Assembly (NCBI GenBank): GCA_947462335.1
Contig: OX381713.1
Span: 18,468,381-18,532,380, forward strand
Length of the DNA stretch: 64,000 bases
Reading direction: 5' to 3'
DNA from: Harmothoe impar
Taxonomy: Eukaryota; Annelida; Polychaeta; Phyllodocida; Polynoidae
A program made the position numbers and the translations under genes. Each line of letters opens with the position of its first letter. Position 1 is the stretch's first letter. The notes under the pieces are model-generated. The model worked only from the letters and a program-made list of their open reading frames with translations. It made no database searches and was not told the origin of the DNA. Of this stretch, positions 13,173 to 23,585 are shown one piece after another.

Positions 13173-13889
13173 GTATTATGCATGCAGTCTTGCACAAGGT
13201 GTCAAGCAAAACTACCAAGCCATTTTCTTTAGACCTAACTTATTTTAATTCCAGAAACTTGTATCTTCTGATTAAGGAAAAGTCAAAGAGAGATTAATGG
13301 CTGCTCCATTAAGCAAGTGTGTAAGCCTGTCAAACTTAACTGTTACTTATGTCTCAGTCCACACGGATTCATCAGGGATAGTGCTCTTTTTGGACAGTAA
13401 GGATTTCTCTGAGAGGAGAAATACTCAAAAGCTAACTCACAAAGTTTAAGAAGGCTTAGTGCCCATCTACAGAAATTCACTGCCTCTCTGATTTAACCAA
13501 AAACGATCTCGTCTGAGATTGGTTTAACTTCTGCATTAATCTTGCAGTTTATTGACGAATCGTGCCATACCAGAGATTTAAGTATTTGAATACATGTAAA
13601 AATGAAAAGGACAGGGAAAAATGAGACCAAGATGGCAGTGACTCTCCCATCGTTTGAAAAATGTCATTGATTAATATCTGTTCCCTGTTTTCCCATAGGG
13701 ATGTCTCTAATTAGTTATGAAACAACCTCTACCATAGAAACAGTATGAGGTTAAGAGGCTTCGAAACAGATGAGGCGCGAACCCCTTAATGGATGTTGAA
13801 TGCATATTCGGGCTGAGCTGCAACGCATTGTCCAGTCTGTCACAGCCATAAAAGAGTACGATACATGCATAAAGATTATGTTGTCAAGG
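13173..13889. other. No gene; partial match to 24040 region
   Basis: The stretch near 13380-13455 (AGTGCTCTTTTT, then ATTTCTCTGAGAGGA) matches 24043-24090. The repeat E unit downstream is therefore probably longer than the well-conserved part. No coding sequence is supported. Confidence 0.4.
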
Positions 13890-14345
13890 ATATTACAAGG
13901 TGAAACAGCCACCAAGAAGTGAAGCAGAGGATAGAACACAGCAATGTTATATCCATGTCAGGTGGCCCCTTAGAGGATACAAACAACCCATTCTTCTAGC
14001 GCAGCCAAACCTACCTCTTATAGCACATATAGGATGACCAGGCCTGTATCTGCCGCGGCCACTGTTTCCTGTCTATAGATGCCTCTGGGGTCTGCTTCCG
14101 GCCTGATACTTCAGGGATCTTTGTGCACAGATCAATTCGCGAAGCAAGTAGAGACATCAGATGCTCTCGCCAATGTCTGGCTCAGCTAAAGTGACATTAG
14201 TAATAATCGCCACAACATAATGCATTGTTTGCAGTCTGTTAATGCTTCCTGTGTCTGGGCTGGAGCAATACATCAGAAATCTCTGACATGAGATCAATTC
14301 ACACCCTGGAGGAATACGAGTAGAGACAACAGTATGTCTCAGCCA
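13890..14345 (+). repeat. Dispersed repeat E, copies 3 and 4 (tandem)
   Basis: 13890-14240 aligns along its length with 24365-24760: TTACAAG-TGAAACAG, ATATCCAT, GCGGCCACTGT-TCCTGTC, CAGGGA-CTTTGTG-CAGATCA, AAGCAAGTAGA-ACATCAG, GCTCAGCTAAAGTGAC, AATAATCGCCA. 14230-14345 repeats the ACATCAG..GATCAATTCACACCCTGGAGG..AGTAGAGACA blocks a second time. Confidence 0.65.
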
Positions 14346-14784
14346 CACAGAATGCAGCTGAAATGGCTATTTGAGCATAAAGGCTACAGAAATCATTATG
14401 TTGTCCCTTTATGACAAGGCTTGGATGAGAACCGTTCTGAAAAGCTGTGGCAGGATTAGAAAGATTGATTCACATCTGGCCTTACATGTATACGACCACA
14501 GATAAGGAAATGTCTTGGTCTCAGGAGCGTATTGCAGAACAGATTTTTTTATGTGTTTTATAAGTATATCAGTGTAGGATGACATTTGGATGCCTCCTAC
14601 CCTGACTTTTAGAAATGCCCTTTTTTTTTATCAAAACGACCATCTCTAAAACGAACTTCTTATTTCAGTTAATTTGGTGCTAGTTTTATTGTAAAAAATT
14701 CGTTTCCTGTTCTGTAAAACACTCCTCATCCAACAATGATTATGGTTACAATGCCTGTCACTCCATCTACATCTACCAGGCAGC
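14346..14784. other. No gene recognised
   Basis: AT-rich sequence with a short homopolymer T run near 14620. No supportable feature. Confidence 0.45.
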
Positions 14785-15585
14785 CTAGATGCTTGCCAAT
14801 AGGCACATTTGTGTATTGTTACTGGCTGAAGATATACACCACTCAGAAATGCACTATACAATGGATGGCTCTGGTGCTATTGATAGTACTAAGGGTACTG
14901 AGGTTGGCCATTCAGTTAGGGTTGATAGAAGGCTGGGCATTATAAAAACAAAACAATGGAACCCCTACAGGAACTCCGTATGGACTGCATGTATGGAGAG
15001 GCTGGAGGGACAACAGATCACAAGATGTCAAACACTTACTTTTTGCAGGTGCAGTTGCCTTAACACTACACTGATATTCCTAGGCTCCCTTTACAACCAA
15101 TCTCTCACTCACTAGTACCTAACCTAGTTAGTCATTTTTTGGCTCCCTGTACAACAAACCTAGTTAAGTTCTCATTTGTCAGGTTGGTTACTACTGACCA
15201 ACCCACCTTAGCCTTTTAATTTCCCGGGGAAGCCACAGAGTGGTGACCATATTATCTTACAGGTGGCACCAACTAGTGGTATAATTATAAAAACAACACA
15301 TCAATGATGAACCTAGGTTAATTAGCCACTACTGACCGAACCCCTCAGTCATTTTTGAATATAACTTTGCCACTGTGACTAACACACATATGACGAACCG
15401 AGGATAGTCTGTACTGACTAACCCTTTCAAGCTATGGATTTTCAGTGTAGGCTTATATATGGGTGGAAGGGACCTCTGCCATGTAGCAGTGCTAATCCAC
15501 GATGTACAGATGTATGGCGACGTATTTACCTCATCTAATAAAGCTAGACCCTACATCAACCTGAGGTTACATCAGCCATGAATCT
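14785..15585 (+). repeat. Dispersed repeat F, copy 2, split by a MITE
   Basis: 14785-15060 and 15450-15585 together align with 12235-12600. The interruption is exactly the CACTG-ended MITE at 15069-15447. This copy is therefore older than that MITE insertion. Confidence 0.6.
15069..15447 (-). mobile_element. CACTG-ended MITE family A, copy 3
   Basis: Reverse-orientation copy with ends CACTGATATTCC and GGATTTTCAGTG, flanked by TA on both sides. It is inserted inside dispersed repeat F. Confidence 0.85.
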
Positions 15586-15802
15586 GACACAAAGTGATGA
15601 ACTATACTGCCAAGACATTCTCTCTGTAAATAACTAACCTTACTTGCAGATATTTGCATTTGAAACTAAGGATGAGTCGCTGCTCCTTTGACATGTCTAA
15701 AATATCTGACTGGTGATTATTTAGTAAGCTTGTTAGCCTGTCACATACACACAGAAAATAAGTAGAATCACTGTAACTCCCGAATTGATCACTGAGGTAA
15801 CT

Positions 15803-15917
15803 CTCCCCAGGACTCTAACGTGACACCTTAACATTAGCAGGACTCTAAAATGACTTTATAATGACTCCTATTCTAAGACTCCCTAATGATTGGGAGTCAC
15901 TTTAGAGTTGTGGGGAG
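15803..15917. mobile_element. Small palindromic MITE abutting the retrotransposon tail
   Basis: CTCCCCAGGACTCTAA at the left and TTAGAGTTGTGGGGAG at the right are inverted ends. The interior repeats GGACTCTAA and GACTCC units. Its right end lies only about 10-15 bases from the inferred 3' end of the non-LTR element on the other strand, so the retrotransposon probably landed beside or within it. Confidence 0.5.
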
Positions 15918-15929
15918 AAGAAGTTTGAA

Positions 15930-16290
15930 GTTTAAATATTTTTATTGGCTTAATAATCATTGCAATACAGATGCTTTTCACAATAAAGCCAAGTGGTGAC
16001 GTTTCAAGATGTTACATAGCGATACCATCACCAACATACATATACAGAATTCGAGTTGTCGTAATATACATAGATCAATCACGATGAGCATAATCCAGGT
16101 GCGGACAATTTCGTGTGTAAATAAATGGTTTCCACGAGCATGAGTAATAGTCTTAGGCAACAGTTGTACTAAGAGATCATTCACCAGTTGTAACAGTATG
16201 TAGAGATCACATGGGAAGAGATACAACAACGTAATAATAATGAACATGCTAGCTCAGATCGCAGGGCACCATGGCCAAGCCTGTATTACA
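15930..16290 (-). other. 3' untranslated tail of the non-LTR element
   Basis: Follows the ORF2 stop at 16291. It contains a polyadenylation signal AATAAA (15946-15941 on the - strand) preceded by CC. No poly-A run or microsatellite tail is visible, which is common in CR1-type elements. The 89-residue open frame 15978-16247 has no domain and is not taken as a gene. Confidence 0.6.
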
Positions 16291-19128
16291 TCATTTCAAA
16301 TGGCTCTTAAATGCAGATATTGTTAAACTGTGCTGGACATCAGCCCCTAATAACTGCCAGTGCAACATGCCCCTATATAGTGGGCTAACTCTATAGGATT
16401 CAAGTATGGGGCGATGAACAAGTAATTTCAGTTTTACATTATTACGTAGGTGGCGCCTCGGTGCTACAATATGATCAGCATCTCTGGACCAACGGTACAT
16501 TAGAACCAGGATATGCTTCCTTCTACGGAGTTTGAGCTTATCCAATGAGCACAATACATGTAAATCAGTGGTGTTAATATCTCTGGGATCCCTTATACCC
16601 AAACACAGGCGCAGGCAATTATTTTGAACTGTCTGCAGCCTACCGATTGCTAGCGCCGGCCCACCGTCTATCACAATGTCTGCATAGTCAAATATAGGCA
16701 AAATCATAGTTTTATATATTGAAATGGCAGTTACTTGGTCAACCACTTTTTTAATGTAGCATAACTGAATAAATCGTGAGTTTGACATAGAGTGGACCTT
16801 CTGACACTGGAGTTTGAAAGACAGATCGTGATCAATTATTACCCCAAGATAATTAAAGCTCTTAACGACGCCAAGCACGACACCACCTAGACTCAAATCG
16901 TCAACACCAGCGACCAGCTCAATAGGACTCCTGCTAGGGTAGCACCAAACAACTTTGGTTTTATTAGCATTAACAGTTAACCTATTTGAGTAGCACCAGC
17001 TACCTATAGAGTCAAGATCCGCTTGCATAAGGGCTAACATGATTGGTACTGATTTACCATTAATAACAATTGCTAGATCATCGGCGTATAAAAAATATGT
17101 GGCGTTTTGTATATGTTTAACAATGTCATTCATATAGATAATAAACAGCAGCGGGCCTAAAACAGACCCCTGTGGGACACCACAGGTAATATCACAGACT
17201 GATGAGGTGACATTATTGACTTTAGTTTTCTGAGTTCGACCCATTAAATAATCTTTAAACCAGGACACTACTAAATTACTACACCCAATTTTACTAAGTT
17301 TTTTCAGAAGAACATTATGATTTACAGTGTCAAACGCCTTTTTTAGGTCTAAAAACACCACCACAGATAGTTCACTCCTGTTACGAGCTTCATATAGGAG
17401 CTGTACTACACTGAAGATGGCGTCTCCAGTTGAGCGGCCTGGCATGAATCCAAACTGTCTATTAGTAATAATACCATTATCCAGCAGATAGGCTAGTAAC
17501 TGGCTGTGAACAAATTTTTCTATTAGTTTACTAAATAAATTTAACAAACTGACTGGACGCCAATTTGAGACATTCGACAGAGTCCCTGTTTTAGGAATGG
17601 GTACAATGCAGCCACTCTTCAAGACTCGAGGCAGACTGCGATCTTGGATGGAGTTATTTAGTAGTACCTTTAAAATAGCAGGACGGACGGACAGGGCGTC
17701 AAACACAACATTGCCACGGAGGTTGTCAATACCTGTACTCTTGTCATAATTTACTGACTTGCATACCTTTATAGCCATTTCAATGCTGCATTCATCAAAA
17801 TTAAACACACTGTCCAGCTGATCAACCTCAAAGTTGAACATATTAGCCTCGTCAAACTTGGTAGCCAAAGTTGGGCCTATAGTTGCATAGTATCTATTTA
17901 CATATTCCGCGGCATCGCCTGTGTCAATAGCTACACCTTGTTCATCTATGAGATGCATATCAACATTGATTTTCACGCCTTTCCAAATATTATTGATAAC
18001 CTTCCAAAACCGACGTGGGTCATTTTTATATTTCCTAATGTTAGTAGCCACAGTTGCTCTTTTCTTGTTTAGCAGAGCAATTTTAATTCTAGCCATCAGC
18101 CTTTTGGCCTCGCGTAGATGGTCGTTGGGCGCTCCTGCACGTACCCTCCTCGATTTACGTAGGCGGCGGTTTTTTAAAATAATTAACCTATTAACTGCAG
18201 GGTCAAAAAAGGCATCACCGTCACGAATTTTGAAAGTTCTAACAGGATGATGCTCATCCAGATATGTGCATAATTTATTCACTACCTCATCATAGTTTGA
18301 CATTAAATTGCCATCCACTAGTGATTCGAAATTAATCTCACCCCAATATGCCTTAAAAGCTTGACTATCATAGTTTTTATATGATCTACCCGTCACTTCC
18401 CGGTAGGCTTTCTTACTAGATCGGGCCTGCTTTTTAATAGCAAACACAGGCACATGATCCCCAATTAATTCATTGACTAAACCCGAGCTTGATACATGAG
18501 GACAATTAGTATATATATGGTCCAAGGTTGATTTACCAAAACGGTGGAAATATGTCGGTCCAGACGTCAAGCGTGATAACCTTGTGCTACGTAAAAAAGC
18601 AGTCATCCGCCTAAATTTTAAACTATTTCTGCTTCTTGCATCGATGTTAAAATCTCCCATTATCCAGACCTCCCTACCCCCAATGGTTTGATGCCTCAAG
18701 GAATTTTTCAAAAAATCATAGCATACCTTCACACTGCCCCTAGGTGGTCTATAAACACTGAAAATATATCTGTACTTTTGGTTGGGATATTTAGTTAATA
18801 AACACAGACACTCTATGTCCGGGCTAGAAATAGAAAATTCAGGACAAATCTCGGTGTAATCTGCGTATCTCATATTGACATAGCACGCCACTTCACCACG
18901 CCTACCGAAGACTCTGTCATTTCTGAAGATCTTATACCCATTAATATGTACATATGAGTCAGGGATAGCCGGCCTTAGCCAACTCTCAACAATCGTCACA
19001 TAATCCATACCGGGTAGTGGCACCTTCAGGTAGTTGTGTTTGTCAGGTAGACTCTGGGTGTTCATTGTTAATAACTTGAGACCCTTAGTGTCTCTTAAAG
19101 CATCTAAGCTTTTATATAAAGTGCCCAT
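16291..19128 (-). CDS. Retrotransposon ORF2: APE endonuclease + reverse transcriptase
   Basis: Endonuclease/RT polyprotein of 945 residues that would nick target DNA and copy element RNA at the nick. The first ATG is at 19128; a TGA lies just upstream of the seven in-frame codons before it. Residues about 15-235 form the APE-type endonuclease, with NTQSL, VESWL, MGDFNIDA, STLDHIYTN and GDHVPV motifs carrying the catalytic N, E, D/N, D and H. Residues about 500-720 form the reverse transcriptase: IPIPKTG..WRPVSLL, FLDLKKAFDTVNH, GVPQGSVLGPLLF and the YADD active site near residue 682. The basic C-terminal region (LRRRKHILVLMYRWSRD, FKSHLK end) is typical of jockey-superfamily ORF2. No stop or frameshift interrupts it. 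No RNase H or zinc-knuckle is apparent. Confidence 0.95.
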   Translation of the reverse strand: MGTLYKSLDALRDTKGLKLLTMNTQSLPDKHNYLKVPLPGMDYVTIVESWLRPAIPDSYVHINGYKIFRNDRVFGRRGEVACYVNMRYADYTEICPEFSISSPDIECLCLLTKYPNQKYRYIFSVYRPPRGSVKVCYDFLKNSLRHQTIGGREVWIMGDFNIDARSRNSLKFRRMTAFLRSTRLSRLTSGPTYFHRFGKSTLDHIYTNCPHVSSSGLVNELIGDHVPVFAIKKQARSSKKAYREVTGRSYKNYDSQAFKAYWGEINFESLVDGNLMSNYDEVVNKLCTYLDEHHPVRTFKIRDGDAFFDPAVNRLIILKNRRLRKSRRVRAGAPNDHLREAKRLMARIKIALLNKKRATVATNIRKYKNDPRRFWKVINNIWKGVKINVDMHLIDEQGVAIDTGDAAEYVNRYYATIGPTLATKFDEANMFNFEVDQLDSVFNFDECSIEMAIKVCKSVNYDKSTGIDNLRGNVVFDALSVRPAILKVLLNNSIQDRSLPRVLKSGCIVPIPKTGTLSNVSNWRPVSLLNLFSKLIEKFVHSQLLAYLLDNGIITNRQFGFMPGRSTGDAIFSVVQLLYEARNRSELSVVVFLDLKKAFDTVNHNVLLKKLSKIGCSNLVVSWFKDYLMGRTQKTKVNNVTSSVCDITCGVPQGSVLGPLLFIIYMNDIVKHIQNATYFLYADDLAIVINGKSVPIMLALMQADLDSIGSWCYSNRLTVNANKTKVVWCYPSRSPIELVAGVDDLSLGGVVLGVVKSFNYLGVIIDHDLSFKLQCQKVHSMSNSRFIQLCYIKKVVDQVTAISIYKTMILPIFDYADIVIDGGPALAIGRLQTVQNNCLRLCLGIRDPRDINTTDLHVLCSLDKLKLRRRKHILVLMYRWSRDADHIVAPRRHLRNNVKLKLLVHRPILESYRVSPLYRGMLHWQLLGADVQHSLTISAFKSHLK

Positions 19129-20587
19129 TAACTCACCCTGATGCTCCACTTTTCACCACTAGCCCCCTGGTTGATCATCATGAGATTAAATATACAGAAC
19201 CACAACATATGAGAAAGTGCAGGACAATAAACCTCAGGCGCTAAACTTTTATAGGGCCTGAGTCAAGAGGAACGGTATGCGGTTGTTTCTCTAAGTAGCG
19301 ATACAGTCTCACCAGTGACACATTTGGCCACAGTACTAGACAACAATAGTGTGTATCAGTGCTAAGAAGTAAAGACTTAAACTAATTATATAATATTGGC
19401 CACTTAAAGTGGCACACCTATATACGCGTGTTCTTTTCTGGCTCTCTCTGTAGTAGGTAGATAGCCTTGCTCCCCCACTCTGTATCAAAGACCACACATT
19501 ACACATGTATACATAGCAGCAACATAAATTACCGCCATACTATACACCGTATGCAAGGCCCCAAACACTAAAGACTAAAGCCCATAGCCACACAGAACTG
19601 ACGTATTAGCAGAACCGTCTCGAGATATGCATATAATTACACAGTCAGGTTCAATAATCAACAAGCTCCATACATGTGGACCCGTGGAAAATCAGTCCCA
19701 GTACATCATAACTCTACAAGGCTATAAGTATATCTAGCCTTCATAAATCGATCATTGAGAGTGCCATACCTTAACGACCGGCATCCAAGCCTTATTACTA
19801 ATCATAATGACTTCACTATAACTTCACTATGTAAGATCAGCCTCTATTAGCCAATCGTTATCACCATAGTTATATTTCCAGTATTCAGAGTTTATTACTC
19901 AGTTATTAAATTAACACACACTTAATTTGACACATAACCAATGATCAGACCACAATTCATCACTTGTCAATTAGTAACCATCTGCATGGGACTGCCACTT
20001 CAATTTATATATGGATGTATTAATGTGACCCAAAATAGAAATGAATATCATATATTGACACACTCTGACATCTTTGAAGGTAAGAATTGCATGGTTGAAT
20101 TTCAAAAGTTGAAAATTAATGTTTATGACAACAGCATTCTATTTCAATATATTAGTCAATTGTATATCGGAATATGTATGTCCACAGGAATATATCAGAT
20201 ACAAATTCAATACCGTAATAATACACGTACGGTGTCCCAGCAGTTTACCAGAGTAATAATAACAACAGGGCGTGTTGAATTTAACAACAACTCAAAGCAA
20301 GTTCAAATTATCAGCCGGTGAATACACAGGTATCAAATAATCAGGTGTTGAGATACAAGTTACCAAGTAAATTTAATTAAATCAGATTGAATTAATATAA
20401 TCATACCCGAGTAAGAGGCTAGACCAATTATAGTTAAATTCAATTATAGATTTCAAATTTTAAATTTAAATTAGACTTACACAATTTACACGGGTGAATT
20501 TATCCTTTTAATAGAAAATTGACAGTATTAATAAATTTCAGACCCAAAATGGTTATCAGCTGTTAGCTTCCCAAGTTTAAGTCAGGT
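19129..20587 (-). other. 1.46-kb AT-rich spacer between esterase and ORF2
   Basis: No frame with recognisable domain is present on either strand; a + strand open frame at 19941-20321 is AT-driven and unrecognised. ORF1 and ORF2 of most non-LTR elements are adjacent or overlapping, so this long non-coding spacer is unusual. It may be an internal promoter region, an inserted sequence, or a sign that the two halves came from different insertions. Confidence 0.5.
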
Positions 20588-21229
20588 TTAGATCAATCCA
20601 CGGAATTCATTTTCAAACAGACAGGAAGCTACGATTTCTGCTACAGTCTCCTGCCCGGCTATTGTAGGGTGACAGCCTTCAGACAGGCGTGAGTAGTTGT
20701 GGTTGAAGCCGTCTTCAAACGACCCAGGGTGACACAGCAGCGCCACATCAGGGGTGATGACTCCATAGTAATCATTCAGTCTATTCATGTGCCAGTTCAT
20801 TTTTGTGACAGTGTCCTCAAGCACATTTTGACGTGGGTGACGGTGACACAGTCCATTAGTGACTTGTAAGTTGACCCCATAGACTGATGACAGTATTATT
20901 TTGACACCGGGGTTGTGACTCTGCGCACTGGCCATCAGGTTTTCAAATTTCGGCATGACACTGTGCACTGCATGATGTGAACAAGGGACCCGCAGCGCCA
21001 AGCTGGTACTAGGGAATAAGCGCCTGGTGATGTCACAAATACCACCTAGCACCACTATGGCATCCGGTGGTTGAAGTAACGAGTCGACAATCTTATTCAC
21101 TTCAGTTGACAGTGCCTCGATCCGTGCACCGGGCAGTATGTGTAATGCCCTGATACCCGGGTAATAATGGCGCAGTGGTTCCTCCAGCCACCTCACTCTG
21201 GAGTCACCCACTATATCAATCATTCTCAT
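20588..21229 (-). CDS. Retrotransposon SGNH/GDSL-type esterase (second ORF1 product)
   Basis: A 213-residue SGNH hydrolase. Block I is IVGDSRVRWL with nucleophile Ser10, block III is VVLGGICDI (G62, G63, D66), and the C-terminal block is SEGCHPTIAGQE with catalytic His187. The usual Asp three residues before that His is Glu184 here. Esterases of this fold are known in ORF1 of CR1-like elements and are thought to act on lipids or membranes. The open frame extends upstream to 21382 and overlaps the end of ORF1 by about 119 bases in another frame. ATG 21229 lies 35 bases past the ORF1 stop and just before the first motif, so I use it as start. Reinitiation after the ORF1 stop or a frameshift fusion are both possible. 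Confidence 0.85.
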   Translation of the reverse strand: MRMIDIVGDSRVRWLEEPLRHYYPGIRALHILPGARIEALSTEVNKIVDSLLQPPDAIVVLGGICDITRRLFPSTSLALRVPCSHHAVHSVMPKFENLMASAQSHNPGVKIILSSVYGVNLQVTNGLCHRHPRQNVLEDTVTKMNWHMNRLNDYYGVITPDVALLCHPGSFEDGFNHNYSRLSEGCHPTIAGQETVAEIVASCLFENEFRGLI

Positions 21230-21263
21230 GTTGACAGCTGACCACACTTTGTGCTTAATTATA

Positions 21264-23585
21264 CTAAAGTATTGCACTTTCCGCCGATAGAAGGCTGCTA
21301 TTTTCCTCGTCACCGGACACAACTGGATCTTCAGTCTCGCCACTCTCGCGGTCAACGAGAGAGCCCGAGTCAACCAGGTCACCTAGGTTATCCGGTTTTC
21401 CCGCCTCCACTGCAAGTCGGTAATGCGCCTGGTAGCGATCACGCAGCTCACTCAGGAGGGATCCCAACATGTTGTCTCCTGTGAAACAGTCATTGTCAAA
21501 ACACTTGTCTTCGAAACGTGCATTCCCTGACCAGAATGGGTCGAGGGCGCTCTCTACCAGATTGATGGTTTTGGTGTTGCGCAACTTAGACTTGTATTTC
21601 TTGTTTTGCCCAAACTTCTTGTAGAGGCACAATTTCATCACCGTGATGCGCATTTTCTTCCATTTTGAGGTCCCACGTATACCCTCAGTCAGTTTCCTGG
21701 CCGCGAGTGCCGTAGGGGCCTCCAGGATTCTATCAGCAAGCTCCGGTTTATCGACTTCAATGCACATTAACCAATGAAACATTTGCTCACTAGAATTGAA
21801 TATAAGCTCATCATGGGATATCCTGACGGGGAACAAATTACTGAGGTAGCATTTCTCTCCGCAGAACACCAAGCCAGCTGCTGTCTCTCTCATAAACAGC
21901 AGGTCACTTTTGACGCTCGGGGTGGGTAGGCCAACACTATTAGCTGGTAGTTTCTTTGCCTGTGCGCCCGCCCCACCCCCAGTGTTGTTATTTTTTCTCG
22001 CTGGAGTTTTCTTTAAGACTGTCAGTTTGCCATTGTATTCTCCGCCACTCATTCTCTTCAGTCTGTCAATAATTGGTGATTTTGGCGACAGTGCTGCCCC
22101 CGGTGAGCGGGCGGGCATGGGTGTGGCAGGGGCCGACGCAGCGTGACGTGAAACAGGCGTATTTGTTGGCCTTGGTCGGTTTTGCCTTTCTAGGTCATGC
22201 CCTCCCCCGCGCGGCCCGCCCCCGCGCGACCCACTTCTTTCACCACGATCAGCTGATAGACGACTGTGCGGCGATATATGACGGTAAGTGGCTTTACGTG
22301 GATCATTTGGACGGAATCGGTCCGGAATTGTTTCAGAATTACGCCCATCATACTCACGGCCATTGATGACGATCACCGTGCCTCTCAGCACCACATCAGC
22401 TAGGTTGGAGTCACGACAATGCTTTGCAATGCCGCGCAGGAAGCCCCTGATGCGACGGGTGGTTGGATCCTCATCCGCATTTATGAAGATGTTAGACTTT
22501 TCCACGCCTAACGTGCTCAGCTTGGATTTTGCTCTTAGACAAGCATCGCGCCTCCATGCAGTACTAAAGCAAATTAGGAGGGGCCGCGGTGCGTCGTCCT
22601 TGTTATGCATGCGCGTAATTCGCTTTACCAACTTCAGCTCAGTAGGGTCAGGTTCAATTCCCACCAACTTCAGTACATATAATGCCTGGTCCAGTGGTAC
22701 ACTCTCATCAGTCTCCTCAAGACCCTCTACTACTACGTTGAATCGTTTGTGTGACCTATATTCACCTCTTTCAAAATCATCAGATTCATGCTGCACTGCC
22801 GCAGAGTAGGACGGGTTGATATTCTTGATATCCACATCACGCTTCACTCCGCTGGCTGTATCAATAGCTTTTTGTGCATTGGTGTTGGCTTTTTCCGCCA
22901 GGGCCCTAATGTCTCTCAGTTGTTCACTTGTGTCTTTGACATGTTTTTTCTGTCTGGCGTCCATGTCATTCAGACGTCCACTGATGGCGTCATGGGTGTT
23001 TTTTACCGTAGTTTTGAGACCACCGAATTCCGTGCGCATAGACCGGAAATCAGACCTCATGGATCTCTGGGAATTTTTCATGAACTTCTGCATGTCTACA
23101 AACCCCTGGATTAATTTAGAGACCTTACTCTGCCCTTTAGACTTCTGGGTGAGGTGACCTGAACTAACTTCAGCCTCAATATCGCTGTTGGTCGTCCATG
23201 ATTCAGCATCATCCAGCTCACCAGAATCGCCAGATACATTTATTAACTCACTATCATTCAGCAAACCGTCCTCATAGATAGTTGCTACACGCGGTGAGGC
23301 TTTAAGCTGAGATGGGCAGACTTTGCGTTTGGCTTGATGTCGTGTCACGTATGACGGTGATACATGGCCCGACGCCCCGTCCGCAGCTTCGGGGGACGCC
23401 TCGTCGCTGGACCGTCGTTGACGTTTGCTGGCCGAGGAACGCCTTGTCTTAGTCTGGGGCTGGTAATCCTGGTTCTTAGCCTTGGGGGGCCTTCCCCTAG
23501 TCCTGGGCTTATCCGAGGGGGAGTCCATATCCAGGTAGGAAACATGCGGTTTCGCAGCAGTTGTTTTTCTACTCTTGCCGCTCAT
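21264..23585 (-). CDS. Retrotransposon ORF1 with coiled coil, RRM-like region and NADAR domain
   Basis: 773 residues from ATG 23585, the first ATG of a frame that opens seven codons earlier. Residues 1-95 are basic, with an AT-hook-like TRGRPPKAK. About 155-243 form a charged heptad-rich coiled coil. About 280-410 resemble the RRM/CTD region of L1-type ORF1 proteins (RFNVVVEGLEETDE; ITRMHNKDDAPRPLLICF; KSNIFINADEDPTTRRIRGF). About 430-555 are Gly/Arg/Pro-rich. Residues about 560-725 match the NADAR/YbiA (DUF1768) family: LSNLFPV, SSEQMFHW (Glu600), AARKL, W..M...V.KLCLYKKFGQN, LRNT..INLVESALDPFW (Trp685) and GDNMLGSLLSELRDRY. NADAR proteins hydrolyse ADP-ribose N-glycosidic bonds, including nucleobase-linked ADP-ribose. 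ORF1 proteins normally bind element RNA. The role of NADAR here is not known. Confidence 0.85.
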   Translation of the reverse strand: MSGKSRKTTAAKPHVSYLDMDSPSDKPRTRGRPPKAKNQDYQPQTKTRRSSASKRQRRSSDEASPEAADGASGHVSPSYVTRHQAKRKVCPSQLKASPRVATIYEDGLLNDSELINVSGDSGELDDAESWTTNSDIEAEVSSGHLTQKSKGQSKVSKLIQGFVDMQKFMKNSQRSMRSDFRSMRTEFGGLKTTVKNTHDAISGRLNDMDARQKKHVKDTSEQLRDIRALAEKANTNAQKAIDTASGVKRDVDIKNINPSYSAAVQHESDDFERGEYRSHKRFNVVVEGLEETDESVPLDQALYVLKLVGIEPDPTELKLVKRITRMHNKDDAPRPLLICFSTAWRRDACLRAKSKLSTLGVEKSNIFINADEDPTTRRIRGFLRGIAKHCRDSNLADVVLRGTVIVINGREYDGRNSETIPDRFRPNDPRKATYRHISPHSRLSADRGERSGSRGGGPRGGGHDLERQNRPRPTNTPVSRHAASAPATPMPARSPGAALSPKSPIIDRLKRMSGGEYNGKLTVLKKTPARKNNNTGGGAGAQAKKLPANSVGLPTPSVKSDLLFMRETAAGLVFCGEKCYLSNLFPVRISHDELIFNSSEQMFHWLMCIEVDKPELADRILEAPTALAARKLTEGIRGTSKWKKMRITVMKLCLYKKFGQNKKYKSKLRNTKTINLVESALDPFWSGNARFEDKCFDNDCFTGDNMLGSLLSELRDRYQAHYRLAVEAGKPDNLGDLVDSGSLVDRESGETEDPVVSGDEENSSLLSAESAIL

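Noticed and set aside
19941..20321. 126-codon + strand frame in the retrotransposon spacer
   Set aside because: AT-driven composition, no recognisable domain, and opposite in orientation to the element. It could not be supported as a gene.
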